Positions 44,278 through 53,000 of a stretch of DNA of 64,000 bases are shown here, in pieces. Under the pieces are notes generated by a model. It did no database searches and was not told the origin of the DNA. It saw only the letters and a list, made by a program, of their open reading frames with translations. A program made the translations under genes and the position numbers. The number at the start of each line of letters is the position of its first letter. Position 1 is the stretch's first letter. Source of the stretch: UBA8190 sp003453695 (lineage in GTDB: Bacteria > Actinomycetota > Acidimicrobiia > Acidimicrobiales > UBA8190); NCBI GenBank assembly GCA_036796975.1, contig DAIRBY010000001.1, positions 88,282 to 152,281 on the forward strand, given 5' to 3'.

Positions 44278-45489
44278 TCAGCCTCTGGCATCTTGCTGCA
44301 GCGCCTGCCGGTGCAGCTCGTGGAGCCGGTCGGCGAATCGGTCCATGGTGAGCACAGACGCGGTGGCCGCGCCGCCCTGGGTGATGCGTCGCCGAAGCTC
44401 GTCGTCTTGGGCGACCCGGCGAACAGCCGCGGCCAACGCTTCCGGATCACCCGGCGCAAAGAGCACGCAATTGGCTCCGTCCTCCAGGAACTCGCCTGAG
44501 CCCCCTGTGCCGGTCGCCACCACGGGCACGCCGCAGGCCATGGCCTCGAGGGGGACGATCCCGAACGGTTCCGGCCATTCGCTGGGGAACACCAGGACAT
44601 CCGCCCTCTTGTAGCGTCCGAGGAGGTCCTGACGCGAACGCGCCACGTCGAACACCACCCGATCCGACACACCCAGCTGCTCGGCCAGAGCCAGCAGCTC
44701 CTGGCGCTGCTTGTCGTGGACGTAGCCGACGAGCTCGAGCCGCGCCTGTTCGGGGAGCAGTGGGAGCGACCGGACGAGGGTGTAGACCCCCTTGTGCGGC
44801 ACGACGCGCCCCACGTAGAGGACGCGCCAGGACCAGGGGCCCTGCCTCGGTGAGGAGACCGGGAAGTCCGCGGTGTCGACCCCCAGCGGGACCAGTTCGG
44901 CTGCCGGGAACTTCCACCGGCTCTCCTCTTCGATGGTGGCGCCGATCATGGCGCTGGCCATGCTGGCAGAGGCCCCCTCGAAGGTGGGCAGGCGCGTCTC
45001 GAGCCCCAACGCCCTTCCCAACGGGCGAGCCCAGGGTCGCCGGTCGAAGATCCTGGTCCACGCGTCGAAGGGGGCCGAGGTCGCCACCCACTGGTCGAGG
45101 AACGTCAACACCGTGGGAATTCGGCGCCGTTCGAGGATGGTGGCCAGCGTCCATGACATGAAGGCGAGGTCCCACACCGAGGCGACGTCGGGGTTGAACT
45201 CCGCCAGGACCCGCCGCAGGGTCGCCTGGTTGTGGCGTTCGCGCCGCACCCGCTCGGCCAGCCCGACCCGATCGGGCGCCCACTCCTCCCAGTTGAACCA
45301 ACCGGCCAGCTCCCGCCGCACGGGAACGCTGGCGCCACACTCCTCGACTCCTTCGATCCGGTAGTCGTTGGTCAGCACCAGCACCTCGTCGCCTCTCTCG
45401 ACGAAGCGCTCCATGACCCCCTGACAGGCCACCTCGTAGCCACCCAGATGATGGGGCGGATAGAGATGGATGATGGTGAGGACCTTCAC
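44278..45489 (-). CDS. Family 4 glycosyltransferase, tandem paralogue 3
   Basis: 403 residues. LYPPHHLGGYEVACQGVMER, WSWRVLYVGRVVPHKGVYTL and WPEPFGIVPLEAMACGVPVV match paralogue 2 closely; these two are the more recent duplication. GTG at 45489 was chosen because it aligns with the paralogue starts; AAGGAA lies upstream. It is 16 bases downstream of the methyltransferase stop. Confidence 0.9.
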   Translation of the reverse strand: MKVLTIIHLYPPHHLGGYEVACQGVMERFVERGDEVLVLTNDYRIEGVEECGASVPVRRELAGWFNWEEWAPDRVGLAERVRRERHNQATLRRVLAEFNPDVASVWDLAFMSWTLATILERRRIPTVLTFLDQWVATSAPFDAWTRIFDRRPWARPLGRALGLETRLPTFEGASASMASAMIGATIEEESRWKFPAAELVPLGVDTADFPVSSPRQGPWSWRVLYVGRVVPHKGVYTLVRSLPLLPEQARLELVGYVHDKQRQELLALAEQLGVSDRVVFDVARSRQDLLGRYKRADVLVFPSEWPEPFGIVPLEAMACGVPVVATGTGGSGEFLEDGANCVLFAPGDPEALAAAVRRVAQDDELRRRITQGGAATASVLTMDRFADRLHELHRQALQQDARG

Positions 45490-45505
45490 AACCGGGAGGG
45501 TTCCT

Positions 45506-46276
45506 TCAGAGAGGCCGACGGGCGTGCACGAGGCAGAACTGGCTCCCTTCCCCGACAGAGGCGGCGAGCACCAGTCCTGCGTCATCAAGGGCGCCCACCA
45601 ACTGATCGTGGCTCAGGGCCGAGCCCAGCCACTCAGGCGCGAGCGTGCCACGAGGTGCCCGGCCCAGAAGGCGCATGGCACGCGTCCTGACGCTCTCGCT
45701 GCCACGCCACATCTCACGGTGGTGGATTTCAGGAAGCTCGCTGACCTGAAAGACCGTCCACCCACCCGGGCGCAGCACACGACCGATCTCCTGGATGTAC
45801 TCGCAGGTGATCGCCGGATCGGGGATGTGCTGGAACACGATGAACGAGTAGACGACGTCGACGCTGGCGTCTCCGATGCCGCTCAGATCCCTGCCGTTGC
45901 CCAAGAGCAGTTCCACGTTGCCCAGGTCGGCAAGCTCCTTGCGTCCCCTCTCCACCATCTCGAGCGAGACGTCGACGCCGATGACATGTCGGGCCTTGGT
46001 GGCGAGGGCCCGTGTCGTTCGCCCGATGCCACATCCGATGTCGACGACCTCGTCCGTCGGTTGGACGCTCAGATCGAAGGGTGACAGCGTCCTGGCCAGG
46101 CTGTCGTCGCCCGATGCCCAGAATTCGTTTCGGTCGACGTGGGCGTAGTCGAGCTCGCTCTGGATGTAGTACATCGCGTTCTCTCGCGCCTTCTTGTCCC
46201 AATACCGCCGCATGCGGGCAAGATCACGGCGGCGGTGTGTCCCCGAGCCGTCCCCGCCTTCTCCGGCATCGCTCAT
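45506..46276 (-). CDS. Class I SAM-dependent methyltransferase
   Basis: 256 residues. SAM motif I VVDIGCGIGRTTRALA (~78-93), acidic VIGVDVSLEMVERGRKE, motif II DVVYSFIVFQHIPDP and RVLRPGGW, i.e. the Methyltransf_11/25 pattern. The N-terminal 70 residues with YWDKKARENAMYYIQSELDY are common in glycan-cluster methyltransferases. ATG at 46276 overlaps the sulfotransferase stop as ATGA, so sulfation and methylation genes are coupled. It likely modifies the surface glycan. Confidence 0.9.
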   Translation of the reverse strand: MSDAGEGGDGSGTHRRRDLARMRRYWDKKARENAMYYIQSELDYAHVDRNEFWASGDDSLARTLSPFDLSVQPTDEVVDIGCGIGRTTRALATKARHVIGVDVSLEMVERGRKELADLGNVELLLGNGRDLSGIGDASVDVVYSFIVFQHIPDPAITCEYIQEIGRVLRPGGWTVFQVSELPEIHHREMWRGSESVRTRAMRLLGRAPRGTLAPEWLGSALSHDQLVGALDDAGLVLAASVGEGSQFCLVHARRPL

Positions 46277-47124
46277 TGACTCACTGCCATGTCCCAAGAT
46301 GACAGGTCGAGGTCGAGCCACCGGGCAAGGGCGGCGTTCTCTGACGCAAAGAGCTCGTTGAGGCGGTGCGCCAGTGTGTCGGACAGAGGTGGATACTCGA
46401 CCGGCACGGAGTTCAACCGGTCCAGCCGCTCCATCAGGCCCCTGGGCAGCGAGGTCCACACCCCCTCCATGAACAGCCGCAGGGCGGGCGAGCGGAAGCG
46501 TCTGCTGCTGTTGTAGACGGTTCCCAGATTGCCGGGCGCGAGCGGCTCTACTTCGAGAAAGGAACACACTCTCTCGAACGTTCCTTCCGGGTCGTGACGG
46601 AGCTCTTCGAAGAGCAGGATCAACATCTGACCGTGCCCCAAGAACTGCGAATACGCCTGCAACTGGGGCAGGTAGCGGCTGCGCCACAGGAACGGGCTGT
46701 CCCCCTCGGTCGGCAGGTCCTCACACCCGCCCACGATCGACTCGAACGAGGGGACCTCTGCGCCGTATCCCAACGCGAAGTTGTACTCCGAGTACGCCCG
46801 TGCGCCCGGTTCTCGAAGCAGGGCGATCAGCTTCGCTCCGGGAACGAGCTCGGCCATGCGGGCAGCGGCCAGCGAGGACGACAAGTACGTGGGTGTCGCC
46901 TCACCGCGCACCACGTGACGATGCGAACCTCTGAACTGCATGGCATACCAGTCGCCGCCTCGGGCCCACCGCGAGTCGTCATCGAAGAAGCGCAACTCCT
47001 TGGCGGGCGACATGAAGACAGCCGGATGTGCAGACAGATAGGCTGCCAGTGACGTCGTCCCGGCTTTGGGAGCGCCGACGATGACGCAATTCGGCAGCAA
47101 CCGCTCGGATACGGGGGGAGCCAC
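46273..47124 (-). CDS. Sulfotransferase (PAPS-dependent)
   Basis: 283 residues. The 5'-phosphosulfate loop is VGAPKAGTTSLAAYL (~16-30). The 3'-phosphate site is LIALLREPGARAYSEYNFAL, with the Arg and Ser of the family. LRFFDDD and GEATPTYL also fit. It transfers sulfate from PAPS to a hydroxyl, most likely on a glycan, so the polymer may be sulfated. The GTG start is six bases after a CATAAT element, so it may be leaderless; no PAPS synthesis gene is in the window. Confidence 0.88.
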   Translation of the reverse strand: MAPPVSERLLPNCVIVGAPKAGTTSLAAYLSAHPAVFMSPAKELRFFDDDSRWARGGDWYAMQFRGSHRHVVRGEATPTYLSSSLAAARMAELVPGAKLIALLREPGARAYSEYNFALGYGAEVPSFESIVGGCEDLPTEGDSPFLWRSRYLPQLQAYSQFLGHGQMLILLFEELRHDPEGTFERVCSFLEVEPLAPGNLGTVYNSSRRFRSPALRLFMEGVWTSLPRGLMERLDRLNSVPVEYPPLSDTLAHRLNELFASENAALARWLDLDLSSWDMAVSQ

Positions 47125-47130
47125 CGGCTC

Positions 47131-47136
47131 ATTATG
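47131..47136 (-). promoter_or_regulatory. Weak -10-like element (CATAAT) before the sulfotransferase gene
   Basis: CATAAT six bases before the GTG at 47124 on the minus strand, in the 153-base divergent interval to 47278. It departs from TANNNT at position one, so it is only a weak candidate. Confidence 0.3.
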
Positions 47137-47277
47137 ACATGAGCGCGACTTGAACCCTCCTTCGACCGCGTCTCCGTTGACCGTCGCGATGGCCCTTTGG
47201 GATAATCGGCGTGCTGTGCGCACTCCCCCTCGGCCTCCAGTCCCTGCGGACACGATGTCCACGTCGGCGCCACGACG

Positions 47278-48093
47278 GTGACTGCGGATGTACCCGGGGC
47301 CGGCGCCACCGCCTTCGACGACGGATCTCGCTCCTTCCTCGTCGGACTGTCGCAGACGCTCCGCCGCAAGAAATTTCCACTGAGACGATGGCTGGCTCGC
47401 CGCCGCTGGCCGAATCGGACCCTCCCCTGGTGGCTCTGGTGCCACTTGTGCGCCTTCGACTCGATGGCCGTGACGTGGGTCGTGGCGATCCGGGCTGGGC
47501 GGCCTCTGACATTCGTCCAGATCGGTTCCAACGACGGTGTCGTCTTCGACCCTCTGCATGAAGCCGTCAAAGCCTTCAACTGGAGCGGTGTCCTCGTGGA
47601 GCCCGTGCCCGATGTCTTCGGGCGACTGCAGGCGAACTATCACGGGGTGTCCGATCTCGCCTTCGAGAACGTGGCCATCGGCGAGCAGGATGGTGAGGCC
47701 ATCCTCTACTCGGTCACACCTGGTCCGGACGACCCCTATTGGACCAACCAAATCGCGTCATTCGACAAAGCAGTCATTCTCTCTCACCGGGACACCATCA
47801 CGGCCCTCGAGGACCGAGTCGAGGAGCTGCGCGTCCCGACGCTCACCCTCAACACCTTGGTCAGCAGGCATCAACTGACGGCGCTGGACTTCTTGCACAT
47901 CGATGTGGAGGGGTTCGACCAGGAGATCATCAAGCAGATCGACTTTCGGGCCGGCTGGGCTCCTCGTTTCATCATCTTCGAACGGCAACACATGAGCAGG
48001 AAGACCCACAGGCAAGTCCGCCGGCTGCTGCGGGGTGCCGGTTACCGTCTCGTCAACATCTGGCCCGACGAATTAGCCTACCGACGGCGGTGA
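47278..48093 (+). CDS. FkbM-family methyltransferase (second copy)
   Basis: 271 residues. Motif I variant FVQIGSNDGVVFDPLHE, acidic VLVEPVPDVFGRLQ, and the FkbM signature FLHIDVEGFDQEIIKQID are present. The first ~70 residues are basic and contain a WWLWCHLCAF stretch that may touch the membrane. GTG start. A GATAAT element about 70 bases upstream could be its promoter. It is isolated on the plus strand between minus-strand genes. Only distantly similar to the FkbM at 31749. Confidence 0.85.
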   Translation: MTADVPGAGATAFDDGSRSFLVGLSQTLRRKKFPLRRWLARRRWPNRTLPWWLWCHLCAFDSMAVTWVVAIRAGRPLTFVQIGSNDGVVFDPLHEAVKAFNWSGVLVEPVPDVFGRLQANYHGVSDLAFENVAIGEQDGEAILYSVTPGPDDPYWTNQIASFDKAVILSHRDTITALEDRVEELRVPTLTLNTLVSRHQLTALDFLHIDVEGFDQEIIKQIDFRAGWAPRFIIFERQHMSRKTHRQVRRLLRGAGYRLVNIWPDELAYRRR

Positions 48094-48116
48094 ACGGGCC
48101 CGGCGCGCGAAACCCT

Positions 48117-48854
48117 CTAGCTACCCGGGACCTCGAGCGGCCGGGCGAAGAACACGGTACGCAGAGTGCCGTGCAGCGACGGCTCATGGTGCTCCACCTC
48201 GAATCCGCACACCCGGAGCGCCGCCACCACGGCGCTCGGGCTCATTCCCCAGAAATTGTTGGCGGTGGCGCCCGCCTCGTCGAAGTCCTTGGAGATGGCC
48301 AGCCCGGCCGGCAGTGACCGGTCGCGCCATACCTGCTGACTACGCGCTGGCAAGTAGGGAAAGAAGCAGGCCGCTTGCGGAAGCCAGGGCACCTCGGGGA
48401 TCGTCGCCGTCTCGAGGACGAGGAGCTCGCCACATACCTCACGGAGGTTCCGCATGAGCTGTAGAGGATCGAGAACGTGATAGAGCACGCCGAAACACCA
48501 GACGACGTCGACCACGCCGAACGCGTCATGGAGGCCGCCTGGTGTCGTGGCGTCCATGGCCAAGAACTGCACCGTGGAGTGCCGCCGCGCTAGCTCTTCG
48601 TCGAATTCCGGGGTGCGGTAGGTGTCGACGGCCACAACTCGCGAAGCCCCGATCTCCTCGGCGAGGAACGAATGGGCGCCGTTGATCTTCCACATACACC
48701 CGATGTCGGCCACACTTCGGCCCTCTATGCGTCCCCGCATGTAATCAGCGGTCGTCCGGGCTCGGGGCACCCCAGTCTTGTATTGACGGAGGCGCCGCAA
48801 CACCTTGTGACCCCACGGATGGCGTTCTGCCCGAACGATGGCGCGGTAGATCAC
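48117..48854 (-). CDS. Class I SAM-dependent methyltransferase
   Basis: 245 residues. Motif I is unusual, VADIGCMWKINGAHSFLAEE, with a longer loop than GxGxG, followed by VVAVDTYRTPEF. DVVWCFGVLYHVLDPLQLMRNLREVC is motif II and its helix, resembling DUF1698/CmoB-like or Methyltransf_23 enzymes. Its GC content and codon use match the neighbours. GTG start. Target unknown; glycan or lipid-linked sugar modification is suggested by location only. Confidence 0.82.
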   Translation of the reverse strand: MIYRAIVRAERHPWGHKVLRRLRQYKTGVPRARTTADYMRGRIEGRSVADIGCMWKINGAHSFLAEEIGASRVVAVDTYRTPEFDEELARRHSTVQFLAMDATTPGGLHDAFGVVDVVWCFGVLYHVLDPLQLMRNLREVCGELLVLETATIPEVPWLPQAACFFPYLPARSQQVWRDRSLPAGLAISKDFDEAGATANNFWGMSPSAVVAALRVCGFEVEHHEPSLHGTLRTVFFARPLEVPGS

Positions 48855-48912
48855 GCGGACCTCAGAAGGCGCCGGGGACGCACCAGGCGACCAGGGGGGT
48901 CACGTGGAGGGA

Positions 48913-49920
48913 TCAGCCGGCGCTGAGCCAGGACCGGTACCACTGCGCCGTGACCTTGAGGCCCTCCTCGAGGCTGAAGGCGCTCTTCCAGCCCAGCACC
49001 TCGCGAGCCCGCTGGGCGCTCAGTGCCTGATGAGGGATCTCCCCTTTGGCCTGCGCCCGGATGTCGGGCTCGAGAGCTGTGCCTAACGAGGCTTGCAGGA
49101 TCTCGACCAGCTCCAGGACGGTGATGGGTGTTTCGGTGCTGAAATTGAATGCCGACCCTCTGATCTCGGGATCGGCGAACAGCCGCTCTGCGAGGGCCAG
49201 GTAGCCCCTGACACCGTCTGCGACGAAGAGATAGTCACGACTCAGCGTGCCGTCAGAACGGATGACCGGACGGTCGCCTTGCACAAGTGAGCGCACCGTT
49301 CCCGGGACCAACCGCTCCCAATTCAGGTCACCGGGCCCGAAGAAGTTCCCGCATCTCGTGATGGCGGCCGGCATCTCGAACGCCTTGGCGTAGCTCGCCG
49401 TGATCATGTCGGCGCACGCCTTGGACACGTCGTAGGGATACTGCGCCAGCAACGGCATGTCCTCCCGGTACGGAAGCACCGGTTGGGTCCCGTAGGCCTT
49501 GTCACTGCTGGCGACAACGACGGCCCTGACCGTCGTCGCCCGGCGGGCCGCCTCGAGCACAGACCACGTTCCCCGCACATTGGCCTCGAAGGTCGAGAGG
49601 GGATTCCGGTTCGCCACGCCCACCTGGCTCTGGGCGGCGAGATGGAAGATCACCTCGGCCTCGTACTCCACCATCAGCCGCTCGGTGGTGGCTGCATCCT
49701 CCACTTCGCCGTCGACGAAGCCGACGGTGGAACGCCAGCGGTCCGAGATCGGGGAGTCGACCGGGCGGTCGCGGCGCAAGACCGTCACCAGGGAGCCGAG
49801 GTCCACCAAGGCACTCACGACGTGGGAGCCGACGAACCCGGTTCCACCGGTGACGGCGACCCGGCGGCCACGCCAGAAGGCCGGATCCTCCGACCAAACG
49901 GCTTCGCCCTCGGAATGCAT
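48913..49920 (-). CDS. NAD-dependent sugar dehydratase, CDP-glucose 4,6-dehydratase-like
   Basis: 335 residues. NAD motif TGGTGFVGSHVV (~25-36), FHLAAQSQVGVANRNPLSTF, ASSDKAYG, YDVSKACADMI (Tyr and Lys of YxxxK), CGNFFGPGDLNWERLVPG and RDYLFVADGV. The QSQVGVANRNP and DLNWERLVPG phrases are typical of CDP-glucose 4,6-dehydratase (RfbG type). With the cytidylyltransferase at 18743 this gives CDP-4-keto-6-deoxyglucose. ATG start seven bases after a TATCGT box. Confidence 0.88.
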   Translation of the reverse strand: MHSEGEAVWSEDPAFWRGRRVAVTGGTGFVGSHVVSALVDLGSLVTVLRRDRPVDSPISDRWRSTVGFVDGEVEDAATTERLMVEYEAEVIFHLAAQSQVGVANRNPLSTFEANVRGTWSVLEAARRATTVRAVVVASSDKAYGTQPVLPYREDMPLLAQYPYDVSKACADMITASYAKAFEMPAAITRCGNFFGPGDLNWERLVPGTVRSLVQGDRPVIRSDGTLSRDYLFVADGVRGYLALAERLFADPEIRGSAFNFSTETPITVLELVEILQASLGTALEPDIRAQAKGEIPHQALSAQRAREVLGWKSAFSLEEGLKVTAQWYRSWLSAG

Positions 49921-49927
49921 GTCCGGC

Positions 49928-49933
49928 ACGATA
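49928..49933 (-). promoter_or_regulatory. Candidate -10 box (TATCGT) of the CDP-sugar dehydratase gene
   Basis: TANNNT box seven bases before the ATG at 49920 on the minus strand, without ribosome site, consistent with a leaderless message. It lies in the 109-base divergent interval to the subtilase-like gene. Confidence 0.5.
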
Positions 49934-50029
49934 GTGCAGGCTTCTTGAGACAGATCGAGACGCTTAGGTAGTGTCGAGGAGGGCGAGCGGGCGGCTGGGG
50001 CCCGCATACCGACCAGGCGGAGGTCGTCG

Positions 50030-53000
50030 ATGGCAATGCAAGGCCCGCGGGCACGACGTGCCCATCTGGGTCGGGCTTCGCTGTCGCTTGTCTTGGCGTC
50101 GGCGGCGTTGCTCGCCGTGGTGTCGGGCTCCAACACAGCGACGGCGGTAACCGACTCCACCGTGACGGCGGCATCCACCTCGCCGGCGCCACCGGTGCCG
50201 GCCGACACCTCCCGACCCGCTGGGTGTCCCGCCTCCAACGGCGACCCCAACACCGCCAACGACGGCGCCGCGCAGAGCGCCACCGGCAGCGTCCCGTGGC
50301 CGCCCGTTCCCGCCGGGGTCGCTCCCGAGGACTACGCCGCCTATCTGCACACGGCACCGGTCGGGGGCCGTCCCGAGCGGCCCGCCAACTGGGCCAATGG
50401 CGGAGGCGACTGGAAGCTCACCAGCGCACGCTCGACCAGCGCCCAGGTGTCCGAGAATCCCCAGGAGCTGTGCGGGGTGAAGGGCAACTCGGTCGACACG
50501 GCCTGGGAGACGACGACGGGGAGACCTGACACCGTCATCGCCATCACCGACTCCGGCATCGAATGGTGTGACACGCCGGTAGTGGACAAGGTCCACCTGA
50601 ACGAGGGGGCGCTCCCCTACCCGGAGAACGCCCAGGGCCTGACCAAGCCCCAGCTGGAGGCGGCCGGGCAGAGCTTCGCCGACAGCGATCCCTACGACCT
50701 CGACGGCTCGGGCGTCGTCAATGTGGCCCAGTACGCCAGTGACCCCAGGGTGACGGGTTACACGTCGTCGGACTACGGCGGGCTCTTCTGCGGGAAGTTC
50801 ATGAGCCCCGAAGACCTCATCCGCACCTTTGGCAACTCCGCCTCGCCGTGGTACTACCCCGTCGCCGGCAGTGGCGCCACCGCCTCCGAGCAACCGCCGT
50901 ATCCCGGGCAACGGCCGGCCGGCTTCACCGAGGCCATCGCCGGATGGAACTTCGTCGACGACACCAACGACCCCTACGACGACGTGTTGTACGGGCACGG
51001 CACCGGCGAGGCCGAGGACGCCACTGCCGCAGCCGACTCGGTCGGCGAGGTGGGGGCGTGCCCGGACTGCACGGTGCTTCCCATCCGGGTGGGCGAGAGC
51101 TTCATCGCCGAGGGCAACGCCTTCGCCCAGGGGGTGCTGTTCGCCGTGGACAGCGGAGCCAGTGTGCTGCAGGAGGCGCTCGGAACCATCGACATCACCA
51201 CCACCGCCGCCCAGGCCATCGCCTATGCCAATTCCCATGGCGTGCCGGTGATCTCCAGCGCCGCCGACGAGGAGGCCGAGCACCACAACGAACCTGGTGA
51301 CCTTCCCGGGACCATCGTCGTGAACAGCAGCACCCAGGGCCTCACCCAAGGCTCGACGTCGCTGTACAACCCGCCCAGCTACCTGTACCTGAACGGCTGC
51401 ACCAATTACGGGGCCAACGTGGCGGTGACGGTGGAGAGCGCCAGCTGTTCGTCCGAGGCGACGGGCAAGACGGGCGGCATCACCGGGCTCATCCAGTCGG
51501 AATCCAAGAACCTGGTTGCGAGCGGAGCCCTCACGGCCTATCCGAATCTGCGGACGGTCTCGGGACAGCCGGTGGGGCTGTCGAGCACCGAGGTGCGCGA
51601 GCTCATCGAGATGTCGGCAGACCCGGTCGACTTCCACACGCCCGTCGTCCCGACAGCCGCCGATGCATCCACCACATTGCCCGAGCCACCTGACAACAAC
51701 GCGGTGGTCTTCCCGTACCTCACGACCAGATACCCAAGCCAGCCCGGCTACGACATGTACACCGGCTACGGGCGCATCGACGCCGCCACCATCCTCTCGT
51801 GGATGGCCCAGGGGAAGGTCCCTCCCGAGGCGTCCTTCGGCGAGATGCAGTGGTTCCAGACCTACGACCCGGCCCGCCAGTCGGTCGAGGTCCCGCTGTT
51901 CGGCGCCGCCGTGCGGACCCCGGGTCTCCCCTACACCTGGGAGCTCCAGTACGGGGTCGGAACCCAGCCGGGCAACGACGACTGGTACGACGTGACCGGC
52001 GGTTCCGGTACCGGCGGCCCGGGAGCGGCGCCCCTTTCGCAGACCGTCACCCTCGCCCCCTCGCTCCTGAAGCAGATCGCCAGCCGGCTCCCGTCGTCGG
52101 ACAACGGCATCGGCCCCGGGGGCACGCCGCAACCCGACGCCCCGGCCTTCACGCTGCGATTGGTGGTGACCGACGCCCACGGCCTGGTGGGCATGGACCG
52201 CCGCACCGAGTACCTGCAGCACGACCCCACGCTCCTCACCGCTGCGGCCGTGCAGCCCGCCCAAGGGCCGGGGACCAACCCGGTCACCGAGTTGGCAACC
52301 GGCTTCGGCGGCTCCGTCGATGCCGCTCCCACGCTGGCCCCCATCGCCAAGGGTGGGAACGCGCTCGTCGTCCCCACCGCCGACGGCACTGTCCACGCCT
52401 ATGTGCCCTCCACCTCCCACGGACAGACCACGCTCCAGGAGCTGAAGGGGTGGCCGGTCACGACCAACGAGTTGCCCGGACAGTCGGAGATCTCCGCCAA
52501 CGAGGCTGCCTACACGAGCGGCGCCGTCACCGCCGTGCCGCACTGCTCGATCGTGGGGGGCGTGGCCGTGGGCGACCTGAACGGCAGCGGCCCCGACGTG
52601 GTGGCCAGCGACATCTGCGGGTACGTGTACGCCTGGAGTGCGGATGGCACATTGCTTCCCGGCTTCCCGGTGCGGACCGACCCCTCCTTCTCGCAGGACC
52701 CAGCCCCCTTCGCCAGCACATCGGCCGGCCAGAACTACGCCGCCGACCCCAGAGATCCCAACAACCGGCTGTTGCCCGGGATCCTCGGCGCCCCGGCACT
52801 GGCCGACCTGTCCGGCAACGGCCAGCTCGACGTGGTGGTGTCGTCGCTGGACCGCCACGTCTACGCCTGGACGCCGACCGGCCAGACGGTGCCCGGGTAT
52901 CCGGTTCTGGTGGTCGACCCTTCCGTCGTGGGCGGCGTCGACCCCGCGTCGAACCACATCACCTTCAAGCCCGGGGTCAACGTGCAGATGGGGTCGATGA

